From Planctomycetota bacterium (GTDB taxonomy: Bacteria; Planctomycetota; Phycisphaerae; Sedimentisphaerales; SM23-30): a DNA stretch of 15,420 nucleotides. Location of the stretch: positions 1 through 15,420 of the forward strand of contig JAKQBU010000438.1 in assembly GCA_029573975.1 (NCBI GenBank), given 5' to 3'. Each line of letters begins with the position of its first letter. Position 1 is the first letter of the stretch. Shown one piece after another: positions 8,295 through 14,836 of the stretch. Made by a program: the position numbers and the translations under genes. The notes under the pieces were generated by a model. It searched no databases. It was not told the DNA's origin and saw only the letters and a program-made list of their open reading frames with translations.

Positions 8295-9452
8295 ATGGAT
8301 ACACTCAATATTTTAGTGGTAGATGATGAACCGGGGATGGTCAGCGGTATCGAGCGGGTACTCCGCGATATGACCGTAGTCCTGCCCGATGTTAACACCG
8401 AGGTTTCTTTCCGCGTCCAGACTGCCGCTACGGGAGAGGACGCCCTGGAGCTGGTCCGCACCGAAGCCCCCGACATCCTCCTGCTGGACCATAAACTGCC
8501 CGGCGTCAGCGGCCTGGATGTTTTGGAGGAACTTTCCACCCTCAAGGTCAACACCCTGACCATTATGATTACCGCCTATGCCTCCCTGGAAACCGCCGTC
8601 ACCGCCATCAAATGCGGGGCCTATGATTTTTTAGCTAAACCATTTACTCCCGGTGAGTTAAAAGCCACCGTCCGCAAGGCCGTCCAGACCCTCATCCACG
8701 CCCGCGAGGCCCGGAATCTGGCCAAAGAACGCCGCCAGGTTCGCTTTCAGTTCATCTCTGTCCTGGCCCACGAACTGAAAACCCCCCTGGCCGCCGTGGA
8801 AGGCTACCTCGATATTATCCGCAACCGCTCTGCCGGGGATGACCCAAGCGTCTATGACAAAATGATCGAACGATGCAGCATCCGGCTGGAAGGGATGCGG
8901 AAAATGATTCTGGATCTGTTGGATATGACCCGCATTGAATCCGGTCAGAAAAAGCGGGAACTGGTCGATGTCGATTTGGTCGTCATTGCCCAAAAATCAA
9001 TGGAAAGTATTGCTGCGCAGGCACTTGTGCGAAATATCAACATCTCCCTCCATGCCGGAAAACCCGTCCATCTCCTGGCTGACCAGAACGAAATTGAGAT
9101 TATCTTTAACAATCTCATCTCCAATGCTGTTAAATACAACCGGGACAACGGACGTGTGGACATCAACATTACCGAACTGCCCGATGACCAGATCAAAATC
9201 TCCGTCGCGGACACCGGTATCGGCATCACCAAAGAGGATATCGGACATCTTTTCAACGATTTCGTCCGCATCAAAAATTCCAGCACCCGCAATATCTTAG
9301 GCAGCGGCCTGGGCCTCTCCATCGTCAAAAAAATTGCCTATTTTTATGACGGCACCGTGTCTGTGGACAGCGAATGGGGCAAAGGCAGTACCTTTACCGT
9401 CATTTTGACCCGGAAAACCCCGGAAACCGAGAATATTTCACCAAATTCCTAA
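8295..9452 (+). CDS. Receiver-histidine kinase hybrid (REC-HisKA-HATPase)
   Basis: 385 residues, soluble. N-terminal receiver (1-130) with D10-D11-E12, phosphoacceptor D65 (LLLDHKLPG), switch T93 and K115 (LAKPF). A helical linker (about 130-155) joins it to the kinase core: phosphoacceptor H159 in AHELKTPLAAVEGYL, N box IIFNNLISNAVKYN (about 269-282), G1 ADTGIGI (305-311) and G2 GSGLGLSIVKK (336-346). The receiver has no output domain other than the kinase itself, so phosphorylation of D65 probably controls the kinase activity or feeds H159. AGGAAA stands about 5 bases before the ATG. The gap from the sensor kinase is 33 bases, so the two are co-transcribed. Context makes it a relay element accepting phosphate from the hydrogenase-like kinase or from the small receivers, but direction cannot be read from sequence. 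Confidence 0.92.
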   Translation: MDTLNILVVDDEPGMVSGIERVLRDMTVVLPDVNTEVSFRVQTAATGEDALELVRTEAPDILLLDHKLPGVSGLDVLEELSTLKVNTLTIMITAYASLETAVTAIKCGAYDFLAKPFTPGELKATVRKAVQTLIHAREARNLAKERRQVRFQFISVLAHELKTPLAAVEGYLDIIRNRSAGDDPSVYDKMIERCSIRLEGMRKMILDLLDMTRIESGQKKRELVDVDLVVIAQKSMESIAAQALVRNINISLHAGKPVHLLADQNEIEIIFNNLISNAVKYNRDNGRVDINITELPDDQIKISVADTGIGITKEDIGHLFNDFVRIKNSSTRNILGSGLGLSIVKKIAYFYDGTVSVDSEWGKGSTFTVILTRKTPETENISPNS

Positions 9453-9467
9453 GTTGTGAAATTTGTA

Positions 9468-9496
9468 TCGACAGACGCCAGGCCTTTTATTAAGAT
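9468..9496 (+). promoter_or_regulatory. Probable sigma-70-type promoter for the second small receiver
   Basis: TCGACA at 9468-9473 (5 of 6 to TTGACA) and TAAGAT at 9491-9496 (4 of 6 to TATAAT) with a 17-base spacer, in the 117-base gap before the receiver at 9570. The gap is long compared with the 33-49-base gaps elsewhere in this operon, which supports an internal promoter. Identified by eye only. Confidence 0.4.
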
Positions 9497-9516
9497 AGTA
9501 TCATTGTGAAACGATT

Positions 9517-9537
9517 GGAGACGGCTGTAGGGTCTCC
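9517..9537 (+). other. Leader hairpin upstream of the second receiver gene
   Basis: GGAGAC (9517-9522) pairs with GTCTCC (9532-9537) around a 9-base loop. It lies downstream of the putative -10 box and about 32 bases before the start codon, so it would be in the 5' leader. It has no T-run and is not a terminator. Function unknown: it could affect mRNA stability or translation, or be chance. Confidence 0.35.
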
Positions 9538-9569
9538 TTAAGCATTGGTATTTTACACTGGAGATTAGC

Positions 9570-9938
9570 ATGGTTAAAACACTCGTAGTTGATGACGATC
9601 CGGATGTCGTGGAAGCGATCAGCCTCATTTTGAAGAAGGAAGGCCACCAGGTTTTCCAGGCCTTTTCCGGTGCCGAGGGCAAGGAAGCCGTCAAAAAATC
9701 CAACCCCGATCTGCTCATTCTGGATGTGATTATGGAAGAACCCGACGCCGGTTTCTCCCTGGCCAATGACCTCCGCCGGGAAGGCTTCCAAAAGCCCATC
9801 ATCCTTCTCTCCAGCATCGGCAAGGTAACCGGCATGGAATTCGGCGATGACGCCAATGAATCCCCGGATTATTTTTTCGTTGATAAACCCATCAAACCCC
9901 AGGCCCTCATCAGCAAAATCAAAGAGGTTCTGGCCTGA
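9570..9938 (+). CDS. CheY-like single-domain response regulator (receiver 2)
   Basis: 122 residues, a lone receiver domain. D8-D9-D10 acidic pocket, phosphoacceptor D52 (LILDVIMEE), Ser81/Ser82 at the switch position in place of Thr, and K106 (VDKPIKP). It resembles the receiver at 5758-6150 more than CheY. Both share VDDDPD, the stretch D-x-x-MEE/Q-x-D-x-GF after the phosphoacceptor, and a TG-x-x-F insertion between strands 4 and 5 (here IGKVTGMEFGDD). They are therefore probably paralogues bracketing the two kinases. GGAG precedes the ATG with about 6 bases between. A strong terminator follows 31 bases after the stop, so this is the last gene of the island. There is no output domain; the target is unknown. 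Confidence 0.9.
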   Translation: MVKTLVVDDDPDVVEAISLILKKEGHQVFQAFSGAEGKEAVKKSNPDLLILDVIMEEPDAGFSLANDLRREGFQKPIILLSSIGKVTGMEFGDDANESPDYFFVDKPIKPQALISKIKEVLA

Positions 9939-9968
9939 TAAGCTACCCCTTTGTCATACCCGTACTCT

Positions 9969-10005
9969 AAGCGGGCGGTACCAATCCGGCTGCCGCCCGC
10001 TTTTT
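9969..10005 (+). terminator. Rho-independent terminator of the hydrogenase/signalling operon
   Basis: AAGCGGGCGG (9969-9978) pairs perfectly with CCGCCCGCTT (9993-10002) around a 14-base loop, followed by a T-run (10001-10005). The position just after the last receiver gene fits termination of the + strand operon. Confidence 0.88.
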
Positions 10006-10054
10006 CATTTATACCCCAAAAGTACCATTACACCCCGCCCAGCTTTTTTACCAC

Positions 10055-10082
10055 TTTACAACCATTTCTCCGGCGATAGAAT
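10055..10082 (+). promoter_or_regulatory. Probable sigma-70-type promoter of the MFS transporter gene
   Basis: TTTACA at 10055-10060 (5 of 6) and TAGAAT at 10077-10082 (5 of 6), spacer 16 bases, about 50 bases before the start codon and downstream of the operon terminator. No operator-like repeat was recognised next to it. Confidence 0.5.
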
Positions 10083-10133
10083 AGCCTTTCACTGAATGGG
10101 GATCCGGAATCCGCCGTAGATAGTTGTATTGAG

Positions 10134-11384
10134 ATGATGTTAATAAAAAATAACAAGCGAACGAATCAGCGGGATGAAACCAAGCCATTGTGTCTGGCCA
10201 TGTTCTGCATGGCTTTTCTCCAGGGAATCTGGTGGATTGCGATCCCGTTTATCATCAATCGCCTCCACGGCTCCGATGCCCAGGTCGGCAACTGTTGTGC
10301 CCTCCAGCTCGGTGGTTATATTGTCGGCTGTTTAATCGCCCGGCTGTGCCTGGATAAGCTGAATGCCCGGATGACTACGCTCTCTTCCCTGGTTTTGCTG
10401 CTTATGGCTACCGTTGCGACTCTGCTTCTGTTATACAGCACCCCCGATCCGGTCAGCTCCGCACAAGGCATACGGTTCTTACTCTGTTTATCCGGCCTCT
10501 CCGGTTTGATTCAGGCCTTTTTCTGGCCTTTTGTCATGGCCTGGCTCTCCACCGGCTATGAAGGTTCTCAGCTCAACCGCAAGCTGGGCTGGCTGAATGC
10601 CTCCTGGACCAGCGGTCGGCTAATCAGTCCGCTGATCGGCGGTATTCTGGTACAATATTCTTCCACTACTCCGATATCCGCCATGATTCTTTGTATTGTT
10701 GCCGCCTTTCTCTGCGTTTGCCTGGCTCCCCCGCCGCACCAGCAAGATCCGCTCCCTCTGCCGCCTGGGTCTCCTCCTCCTCCGAATGATTTGAGTACCT
10801 CCCTGACCGTCACCTTTCGCTGGATGGCCTTGCTGGCCCTGGTATCCTCTTCCATCTGCATCGCACTGATCCGCTCCCAGATGGGGCTGCTGTTCAAGTA
10901 TGAACTGGGCCTTTCCGAATCCGATTTTGGCCTGGTCAATACCTTTCTGGCGCTGGCCACCTTTCTCATCATGCTGCTTACCGGCAAGACCTCCGCCTGG
11001 CACTATCGGCTGGGGTTCTTTGTGGCCGCTCATATCCTCATCTTGCTGACTTTTATCGCCATCCTGGCCACCTCCCGGCTGCCGGTTTTTTATTTGCTTA
11101 TCGTAGTCTTCGGCGGCAGCTTTGGTTTTCTCTTCGCCTCCCATCTGTATTATGTCGTAGCCGGCAGCCGCAACCGCTCTGCCCGCATGCTCCTCCATGA
11201 ACTGGGCGGCTCAACCGGCATGTTCATCGGCTCGCTGGCCGGCGGATACCTCAGCGACTCCTTCGGCCGCTATATGCCCTACTGGTTCGGTATCGCAGTC
11301 ATTGGGGTCACATGTCTGGCCCAGTGGCTTATCTGGCTGGCCCATAAAGCAAAAAACCATCAAAAAGCGGCTATTCCCCTTTGA
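10134..11384 (+). CDS. MFS-type inner-membrane transporter, substrate unknown
   Basis: 416 residues, very hydrophobic, with roughly twelve candidate membrane helices in two sets of six. The first is about residues 20-42 (MFCMAFLQGIWWIAIPFII). A central cytoplasmic loop (about 199-217) is unusually proline-rich (APPPHQQDPLPLPPGSPPPP). The second half repeats the six-helix pattern and ends with a basic tail. The GGYLSDSFGRYMPYW stretch after helix 10 or 11 resembles the D-x-x-GR motif of the Major Facilitator Superfamily. No substrate-specific motif was recognised. Two adjacent ATGs (10134 and 10137) are possible starts; no good Shine-Dalgarno precedes either, so a start at Met23 or Met26 cannot be excluded. 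It has its own promoter, is separated from the hydrogen island by a terminator, and is followed 13 bases later by a 91-bp repeat. A link to hydrogen metabolism is not supported. Confidence 0.8.
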   Translation: MMLIKNNKRTNQRDETKPLCLAMFCMAFLQGIWWIAIPFIINRLHGSDAQVGNCCALQLGGYIVGCLIARLCLDKLNARMTTLSSLVLLLMATVATLLLLYSTPDPVSSAQGIRFLLCLSGLSGLIQAFFWPFVMAWLSTGYEGSQLNRKLGWLNASWTSGRLISPLIGGILVQYSSTTPISAMILCIVAAFLCVCLAPPPHQQDPLPLPPGSPPPPNDLSTSLTVTFRWMALLALVSSSICIALIRSQMGLLFKYELGLSESDFGLVNTFLALATFLIMLLTGKTSAWHYRLGFFVAAHILILLTFIAILATSRLPVFYLLIVVFGGSFGFLFASHLYYVVAGSRNRSARMLLHELGGSTGMFIGSLAGGYLSDSFGRYMPYWFGIAVIGVTCLAQWLIWLAHKAKNHQKAAIPL

Positions 11385-11397
11385 AATCCTGAATTTG

Positions 11398-11488
11398 ACG
11401 CCAGCGTCAAAAGCTCTTCGACCCCTTGTTATTGGGGAGCCAGAGCTGTTTTTGGCTGTCAATATCGACTTTTAGCGGTTCCGTCGAA
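11398..11488 (+). repeat. 91-bp dispersed intergenic repeat, copy 1
   Basis: Aligns without gaps to 14736-14826 in the same orientation, with 14 differences by my count (about 85% identity). It begins 13 bases after the transporter stop codon. Copy 1 can fold: AGCTCT (11412-11417) with AGAGCT (11442-11447), enclosing CCCC (11422-11425) with GGGG (11434-11437), followed by GTTTTT, so it may work as a terminator or 3' element. No open reading frame lies in it. Confidence 0.85.
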
Positions 11489-11831
11489 TTTCATAAAATC
11501 AGTTTTTCCATTTGAATTTTCAAGACATGCCTGCTCAAGTGCCACAGCTGGGATGCTTTTACAGACAAAAAAAACAGCAAGGCACGGTCGGGAATCTGTG
11601 GGGTGGGGGGGGTGGGAAAATGCCTTGCTGTTGTAGTCTATAAAAACAGCAGGAATATGAAAAGGCACAAGTAGGTTAGGGGGCCACCTGGGATTTTCTC
11701 ATCCCTGCTACTTATTTTGTTTTAATTCATTTTTCAATTCCTCTGAAGAAATTGCTGTAAGTTCTTATTTTCTTTTACACTTTCTCTTATACTTATCACT
11801 AAAAAACCATATCTAAGTCCTTATTTGACAA
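11489..11831. other. Non-coding stretch between repeat copy 1 and tRNA-Thr
   Basis: About 340 bases without a convincing gene. It contains the G-rich-loop hairpin at 11573-11632. To its right is AGCAGGAAT (from about 11648) with a near-complementary ATCCCTGCT about 50 bases further on, around a GC-rich centre. An AT- and pyrimidine-rich tract then runs to the tRNA. The structured part (11573-11710) could encode a small RNA, but no known RNA family was recognised and no promoter is obvious. The 69-codon frame on the minus strand here has an unnatural composition and no ribosome site. Confidence 0.5.
11573..11632. other. Inverted repeat with a quadruplex-capable G-rich loop
   Basis: AACAGCAAGGCA (11573-11584) and TGCCTTGCTGTT (11621-11632) form a perfect 12-bp stem. 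The 36-base loop contains runs of 4, 8 and 3 G separated by single T (11600-11616), enough for four GGG tracts on the + strand. No T-run follows the right arm, so it is not a standard terminator. Role unknown. Confidence 0.75.
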
Positions 11832-11904
11832 AGCCGATGGAGGGATTCGAACCCTCGACCACAGCTTTACGAAAGCTGTGCTCTACCAGCTGAGCTACAT
11901 CGGC
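11832..11904 (-). tRNA. tRNA-Thr (anticodon CGT)
   Basis: Read on the minus strand: acceptor stem GCCGATG/CATCGGC, D stem GCTC/GAGC, anticodon stem CAGCT/AGCTG with loop TTCGTAA (anticodon CGT, reading ACG), five-base variable loop, T stem GAGGG/CCCTC with loop TTCGAAT, discriminator T. All stems pair and the length is 73. CCA is not encoded, so it must be added by the CCA-adding enzyme. Confidence 0.97.
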
Positions 11905-11921
11905 TGCAAGAATACAGGGAT

Positions 11922-11949
11922 ATCCTAGTGAATTTAGCGGTTTTGTCAA
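11922..11949 (-). promoter_or_regulatory. Probable promoter of tRNA-Thr
   Basis: On the minus strand a perfect TTGACA (11949-11944) and TAGGAT (11927-11922, 4 of 6 to TATAAT) are separated by 16 bases. The -10 box lies 17 bases upstream of the mature tRNA 5' end. Confidence 0.6.
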
Positions 11950-12028
11950 TAGCTGTTTTTCCAAAGCGGAAATCTCATTTGTGAGGATTCAGAGGCTACC
12001 ACCCGGCTGGGGAATTTTGCGCAAAGAG

Positions 12029-12067
12029 AAAGGGCATTGCCGGTAAATACCCGGCAATGCCCTTTTT
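12029..12067 (-). terminator. Intrinsic terminator downstream of the porin gene, possibly bidirectional
   Basis: A perfect 15-bp stem: AAAGGGCATTGCCGG (12029-12043) with CCGGCAATGCCCTTT (12051-12065), 7-base loop. The + strand side runs into TTTTT. The minus-strand side, which would end the porin transcript about 60 bases after its stop, runs into TTTCTCTTT. It also insulates the tRNA from the porin gene. Confidence 0.82.
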
Positions 12068-12128
12068 AAATCATCCCGGCGGTGCGGTGCCTCCTTGCGT
12101 GCGGGAACCGCCAGGTTACATACTCCTA

Positions 12129-13610
12129 TTAGAACTGGAATTGCAACTGTGTGCGAATCAGGAATAGAGCATTGTTCTGAATCCCATGATAGTTTGCCGC
12201 ACTGTTGACGACGGGCAGGTCATCAATATAGCTCAGGTCCATGCTGAGTTTGAGATCATTGCCCGAGAGATACCAGTTCCAGCCGCCGGCATATTCATAG
12301 CTGTCATTGCTGCCGTCGGGATGCACACCGCTGATGCGGCTGGTCAACTCAAACGATTTGGGCACAATGAAGTAACCGGACTGCAGATGCCAGCCGTAAT
12401 TGTCCAGTTCATCGCTGATGAGACCGGTGCGAACGGCATTGCCGAAATCGGCAGCATCCGCCCATTCTTTGCTATCTACATCGAGATGCTGGTAGAAACC
12501 TTCCAGATTGACGGACAAGCCGCTGTACTTTAAGGACATATCGGCGCCAATCATGTTGGTTTCGCCGCCCAGTTCGAAGACATCCGTTTTGCCGTCCACG
12601 GCGCTCTTGCCGAGGAACTTATAGCTGTCGTTATTGCCGCCGAGGAAGTGATCTTCGCAGCGGTCATTAGCATAAGCATAGCTGACAGCGAACATGGCCA
12701 CCGGATTCTCATGGAATTCGATGTCGGATTCGGCATCAAAATCGGCACTAGAGGAACCCATCATCGGGAACATCAAGCGGCCGGCAAGGCCGGGGCTGTT
12801 GTCGGTATCGCTGTACATCGCATCGTTGTTGTTCCGGAAGCCGTTGAAAACCGCAACGCGGTATTCCGGTTTGACATCGCCCATATCGAACATCCCGAAG
12901 CCTTCCACACCGGAAACCCGGTCAATGTTGAAGACTTTGTCCGCCAGGGAACGATCCACCATCTGAAGTTTGGCCGTGGAACCGGGCTCCTGCTTGCCGA
13001 AGGGACCTTTGAAACGCCCGGCTTTCACTCCGAATTCGGGCATGAAGGAATAACTCAATTCATAGGTATAAAGATACACATCGCCCTGTTTGGCATTATC
13101 GCCGGAATCATCATCCATTTCCAGGGTAATGTTGTATTTGAGGTCTTTGAGGACATGCCCCATTAGCATCAGACGGGAGGTTTCGACTTCGAAATCCGAG
13201 GCACTGGAATCGACTCCATCGCCATCCGCGGCGCGGGTGCCGTCGGTATTGAGTTCGCGGCTGCCATCATCCGTGAACATATAGGTATGACGGAACTGCA
13301 GCAAGGTATCGAATTCCAGCTTGAACTGATCGTCGCTGCTCTTGATGAAGAACCTCTTATCGTAACCGGCGGTGACGGCCGTATCCTGCCCCATGCCGTT
13401 GGGATTGTTGGCCATCTCATTCATCAACTGCTTGATCAGCTCGGCATTTCGCTGCTCTACGTTCTGGGTGCTTTGCTGGGCTTCCAGCTCGGCAACCCGG
13501 TTCTGCAGCGCCTGTATCTGCTCTTGCAGTTCGGCGTCGCTGGCGGCCCATGCTGTCGAGCAGCCGATCAGCACGATTACCGCCATAGCAAATTTCATAC
13601 CATGTTTCAT
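12129..13610 (-). CDS. Outer-membrane porin of the phosphate-selective OprO/OprP type
   Basis: 493 residues. The start is ATG 13610, preceded by AAAGGAAAAG on the minus strand; an upstream extension of 16 codons lacks a ribosome site. The N-terminus is a signal peptide (K2, K6, then AMAVIVLIG) with a likely AWA|A signal-peptidase I site at residue 22. LIGC at 14-17 also looks like a lipobox, so the processing is ambiguous. Residues about 25-65 form a Gln/Glu-rich coiled coil (LQEQIQALQNRVAELEAQQ). The rest is beta-barrel-like, with alternating aromatic strands and Asp/Gly/Asn-rich loops, motifs such as GVKAGRFKGPFGKQEP that are typical of OprO/OprP-like porins, and a terminal Phe (LQFQF), the usual outer-membrane assembly signal. 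Anion or phosphate selectivity is a family-based guess; no Pho-box was recognised upstream. It is a single-gene unit with its own terminator. Confidence 0.85.
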   Translation of the reverse strand: MKHGMKFAMAVIVLIGCSTAWAASDAELQEQIQALQNRVAELEAQQSTQNVEQRNAELIKQLMNEMANNPNGMGQDTAVTAGYDKRFFIKSSDDQFKLEFDTLLQFRHTYMFTDDGSRELNTDGTRAADGDGVDSSASDFEVETSRLMLMGHVLKDLKYNITLEMDDDSGDNAKQGDVYLYTYELSYSFMPEFGVKAGRFKGPFGKQEPGSTAKLQMVDRSLADKVFNIDRVSGVEGFGMFDMGDVKPEYRVAVFNGFRNNNDAMYSDTDNSPGLAGRLMFPMMGSSSADFDAESDIEFHENPVAMFAVSYAYANDRCEDHFLGGNNDSYKFLGKSAVDGKTDVFELGGETNMIGADMSLKYSGLSVNLEGFYQHLDVDSKEWADAADFGNAVRTGLISDELDNYGWHLQSGYFIVPKSFELTSRISGVHPDGSNDSYEYAGGWNWYLSGNDLKLSMDLSYIDDLPVVNSAANYHGIQNNALFLIRTQLQFQF

Positions 13611-14021
13611 AATCTTTTCCTTTCGCTTAAAACAATAAAATTTCGCTGCCTGTTCCACCGCAGAACAGGATCATTACAAAGATTATTCTGTTTCAGAAAT
13701 CAGGTCCATCCGTTTCCTAATCGACAAAATTGCAAAGTTCTCTTAAAAATACATTCCTTTTCCTACAGCCGGAAAGACACAAAACGCTCTAACACTACTA
13801 AGAAATGCTTTTTAAAAAGTCGCCAAAATACCTGGGATTCTCTGGTACTATTACCAACGTTCGAGACAATTCTAAGTTGAACATATTCATAAACCTTGAT
13901 AATTTCTTAACGATTGGAACTATTTATAGTATTTGAAAGCCGTATTGCAAGAAAAATTAAATATTATTTGGATGCCAACCGGTCCAACTATTTTGTAAAC
14001 TCTTTTATTACAGGATTTTAT
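13611..14021. other. AT-rich divergent intergenic region
   Basis: About 410 bases between the divergently transcribed porin (minus) and HAD (plus) genes. It is AT-rich with several weak promoter-like hexamers on both strands (for example TTGAAA near 13933 on +), none convincing. The porin ribosome site is at its left end, the HAD ribosome site (AGGA, 14012-14015) at its right. An open frame back to a TTG at 13914 exists but has no ribosome site and no family resemblance. No RNA gene or repeat was recognised. Confidence 0.55.
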
Positions 14022-14735
14022 ATGCATGAGTCTTCCGTGTTGCGTATGGTGATTTTTGATTTCGATGGTGTAATTGCCGATAGTGAACCGGCTCATTTTG
14101 AGATGCTGCGGCTGGCCCTGCAATCCCACCACATCGTGTTATCCTGGGATTCCTACTGCTGCAAGTATCTGGGGTATGACGATACCGAATGTGTGCAGCA
14201 TATTCTGGAAGATTATGGCCGACCGGCGGTTTCAGCACTGATAGAGGAGATCGTGGCCGAAAAACAGCGAAATTTCGCCGATTATATCCGGCAGCATTGC
14301 CTGATTTTGCCGGGGGTAGTGGAACTTCTAGGGGATTTGCAGAAAAATGGTACAATTTGTGCCATTCATTCCGGAGCCATTCGCAGTGAAATTGAGACGA
14401 TTTTGGCACAGGCCCGGCTGCGTGAATATTTTCGAGAAATCGTATCAACCGATGAGGTTACCCGTTCCAAACCGGATCCCGAAGGATATACCCTCTGCCT
14501 GACCAAGGTGAATCGGTCCTTGCGGTCCGATAACCAAATCAAGCCTAGTCAGTGCCTGGCCATCGAGGACAGTCTCTGGGGCATCCAATCGGCCAAGGGG
14601 GCGGGGATGTTCTGCCTGGCTACCGAGACCAGCTACCCCGCTTCGCAGCTAACCCTGGCGGACAAGGTGGTCAAGGATTTGACCGATATCCATACCGCCG
14701 ACCTGCGGCAAATTCTCAACCACACCCGAAAGTAA
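14022..14735 (+). CDS. HAD-superfamily phosphatase / beta-phosphoglucomutase-like protein
   Basis: 237 residues, cytoplasmic, HAD subfamily IA. Motif I is DFDGVIADSE, with nucleophile D13 and acid/base D15. The helical cap (about 25-90) follows. Motif II is Ser117 in AIHSGAIRSE, motif III K150 in TRSKPDPEGY, and motif IV E182-D183 in AIEDSLWGIQSAKGAGM. All catalytic residues are present. The DSE after motif I and the overall pattern match beta-phosphoglucomutase, phosphoglycolate phosphatase and sugar-phosphate phosphatases, so the substrate cannot be named. The start is ATG 14022, with AGGA 6 bases upstream (14012-14015). ATG 14046 is a possible alternative. It stands alone on the plus strand, and copy 2 of the 91-bp repeat abuts its stop codon. 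Confidence 0.88.
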   Translation: MHESSVLRMVIFDFDGVIADSEPAHFEMLRLALQSHHIVLSWDSYCCKYLGYDDTECVQHILEDYGRPAVSALIEEIVAEKQRNFADYIRQHCLILPGVVELLGDLQKNGTICAIHSGAIRSEIETILAQARLREYFREIVSTDEVTRSKPDPEGYTLCLTKVNRSLRSDNQIKPSQCLAIEDSLWGIQSAKGAGMFCLATETSYPASQLTLADKVVKDLTDIHTADLRQILNHTRK

Positions 14736-14826
14736 ACGCCCGCGTCAAAAGCCCTTCGATCCCTTGTGCTTGGGGAACCAAAGCCGTTTTTGGGTGTCAA
14801 TATTGACTTTTGGCGGTTTCATCAAA
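14736..14826 (+). repeat. 91-bp dispersed intergenic repeat, copy 2
   Basis: Same orientation and length as 11398-11488, about 85% identical. It starts on the base after the HAD gene stop codon and fills the gap to the convergent minus-strand gene. CGTCAAAAG near its left end can pair with CTTTTGGCG near its right end (one G-T pair), closing the whole element. It also contains the perfect palindrome GTCAATATTGAC (14797-14808). Confidence 0.85.
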
Positions 14827-14836
14827 GTAGCAGTTT

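Noticed and set aside
9454..9512. Possible Rex operators (TTGTGAAA and ATTGTGAAA)
   Set aside because: Only half-sites; the opposite TTCACAA half is missing at the right spacing in both, so no Rex site is called.
11459..11668. 69-codon minus-strand frame in the non-coding region
   Set aside because: It reads through the hairpin and G-run (giving Pro/His repeats), has no ribosome site and no conserved look.
12186..13166. Open frames on the plus strand over the porin gene
   Set aside because: They are antisense to a porin with a ribosome site, signal peptide and terminal Phe; no ribosome sites or motifs of their own.
13914..14021. 36-codon N-terminal extension of the HAD protein
   Set aside because: It starts at a TTG with no ribosome site and encodes a stretch unlike HAD proteins; ATG 14022 has a suitable AGGA and places motif I at residues 13-15.
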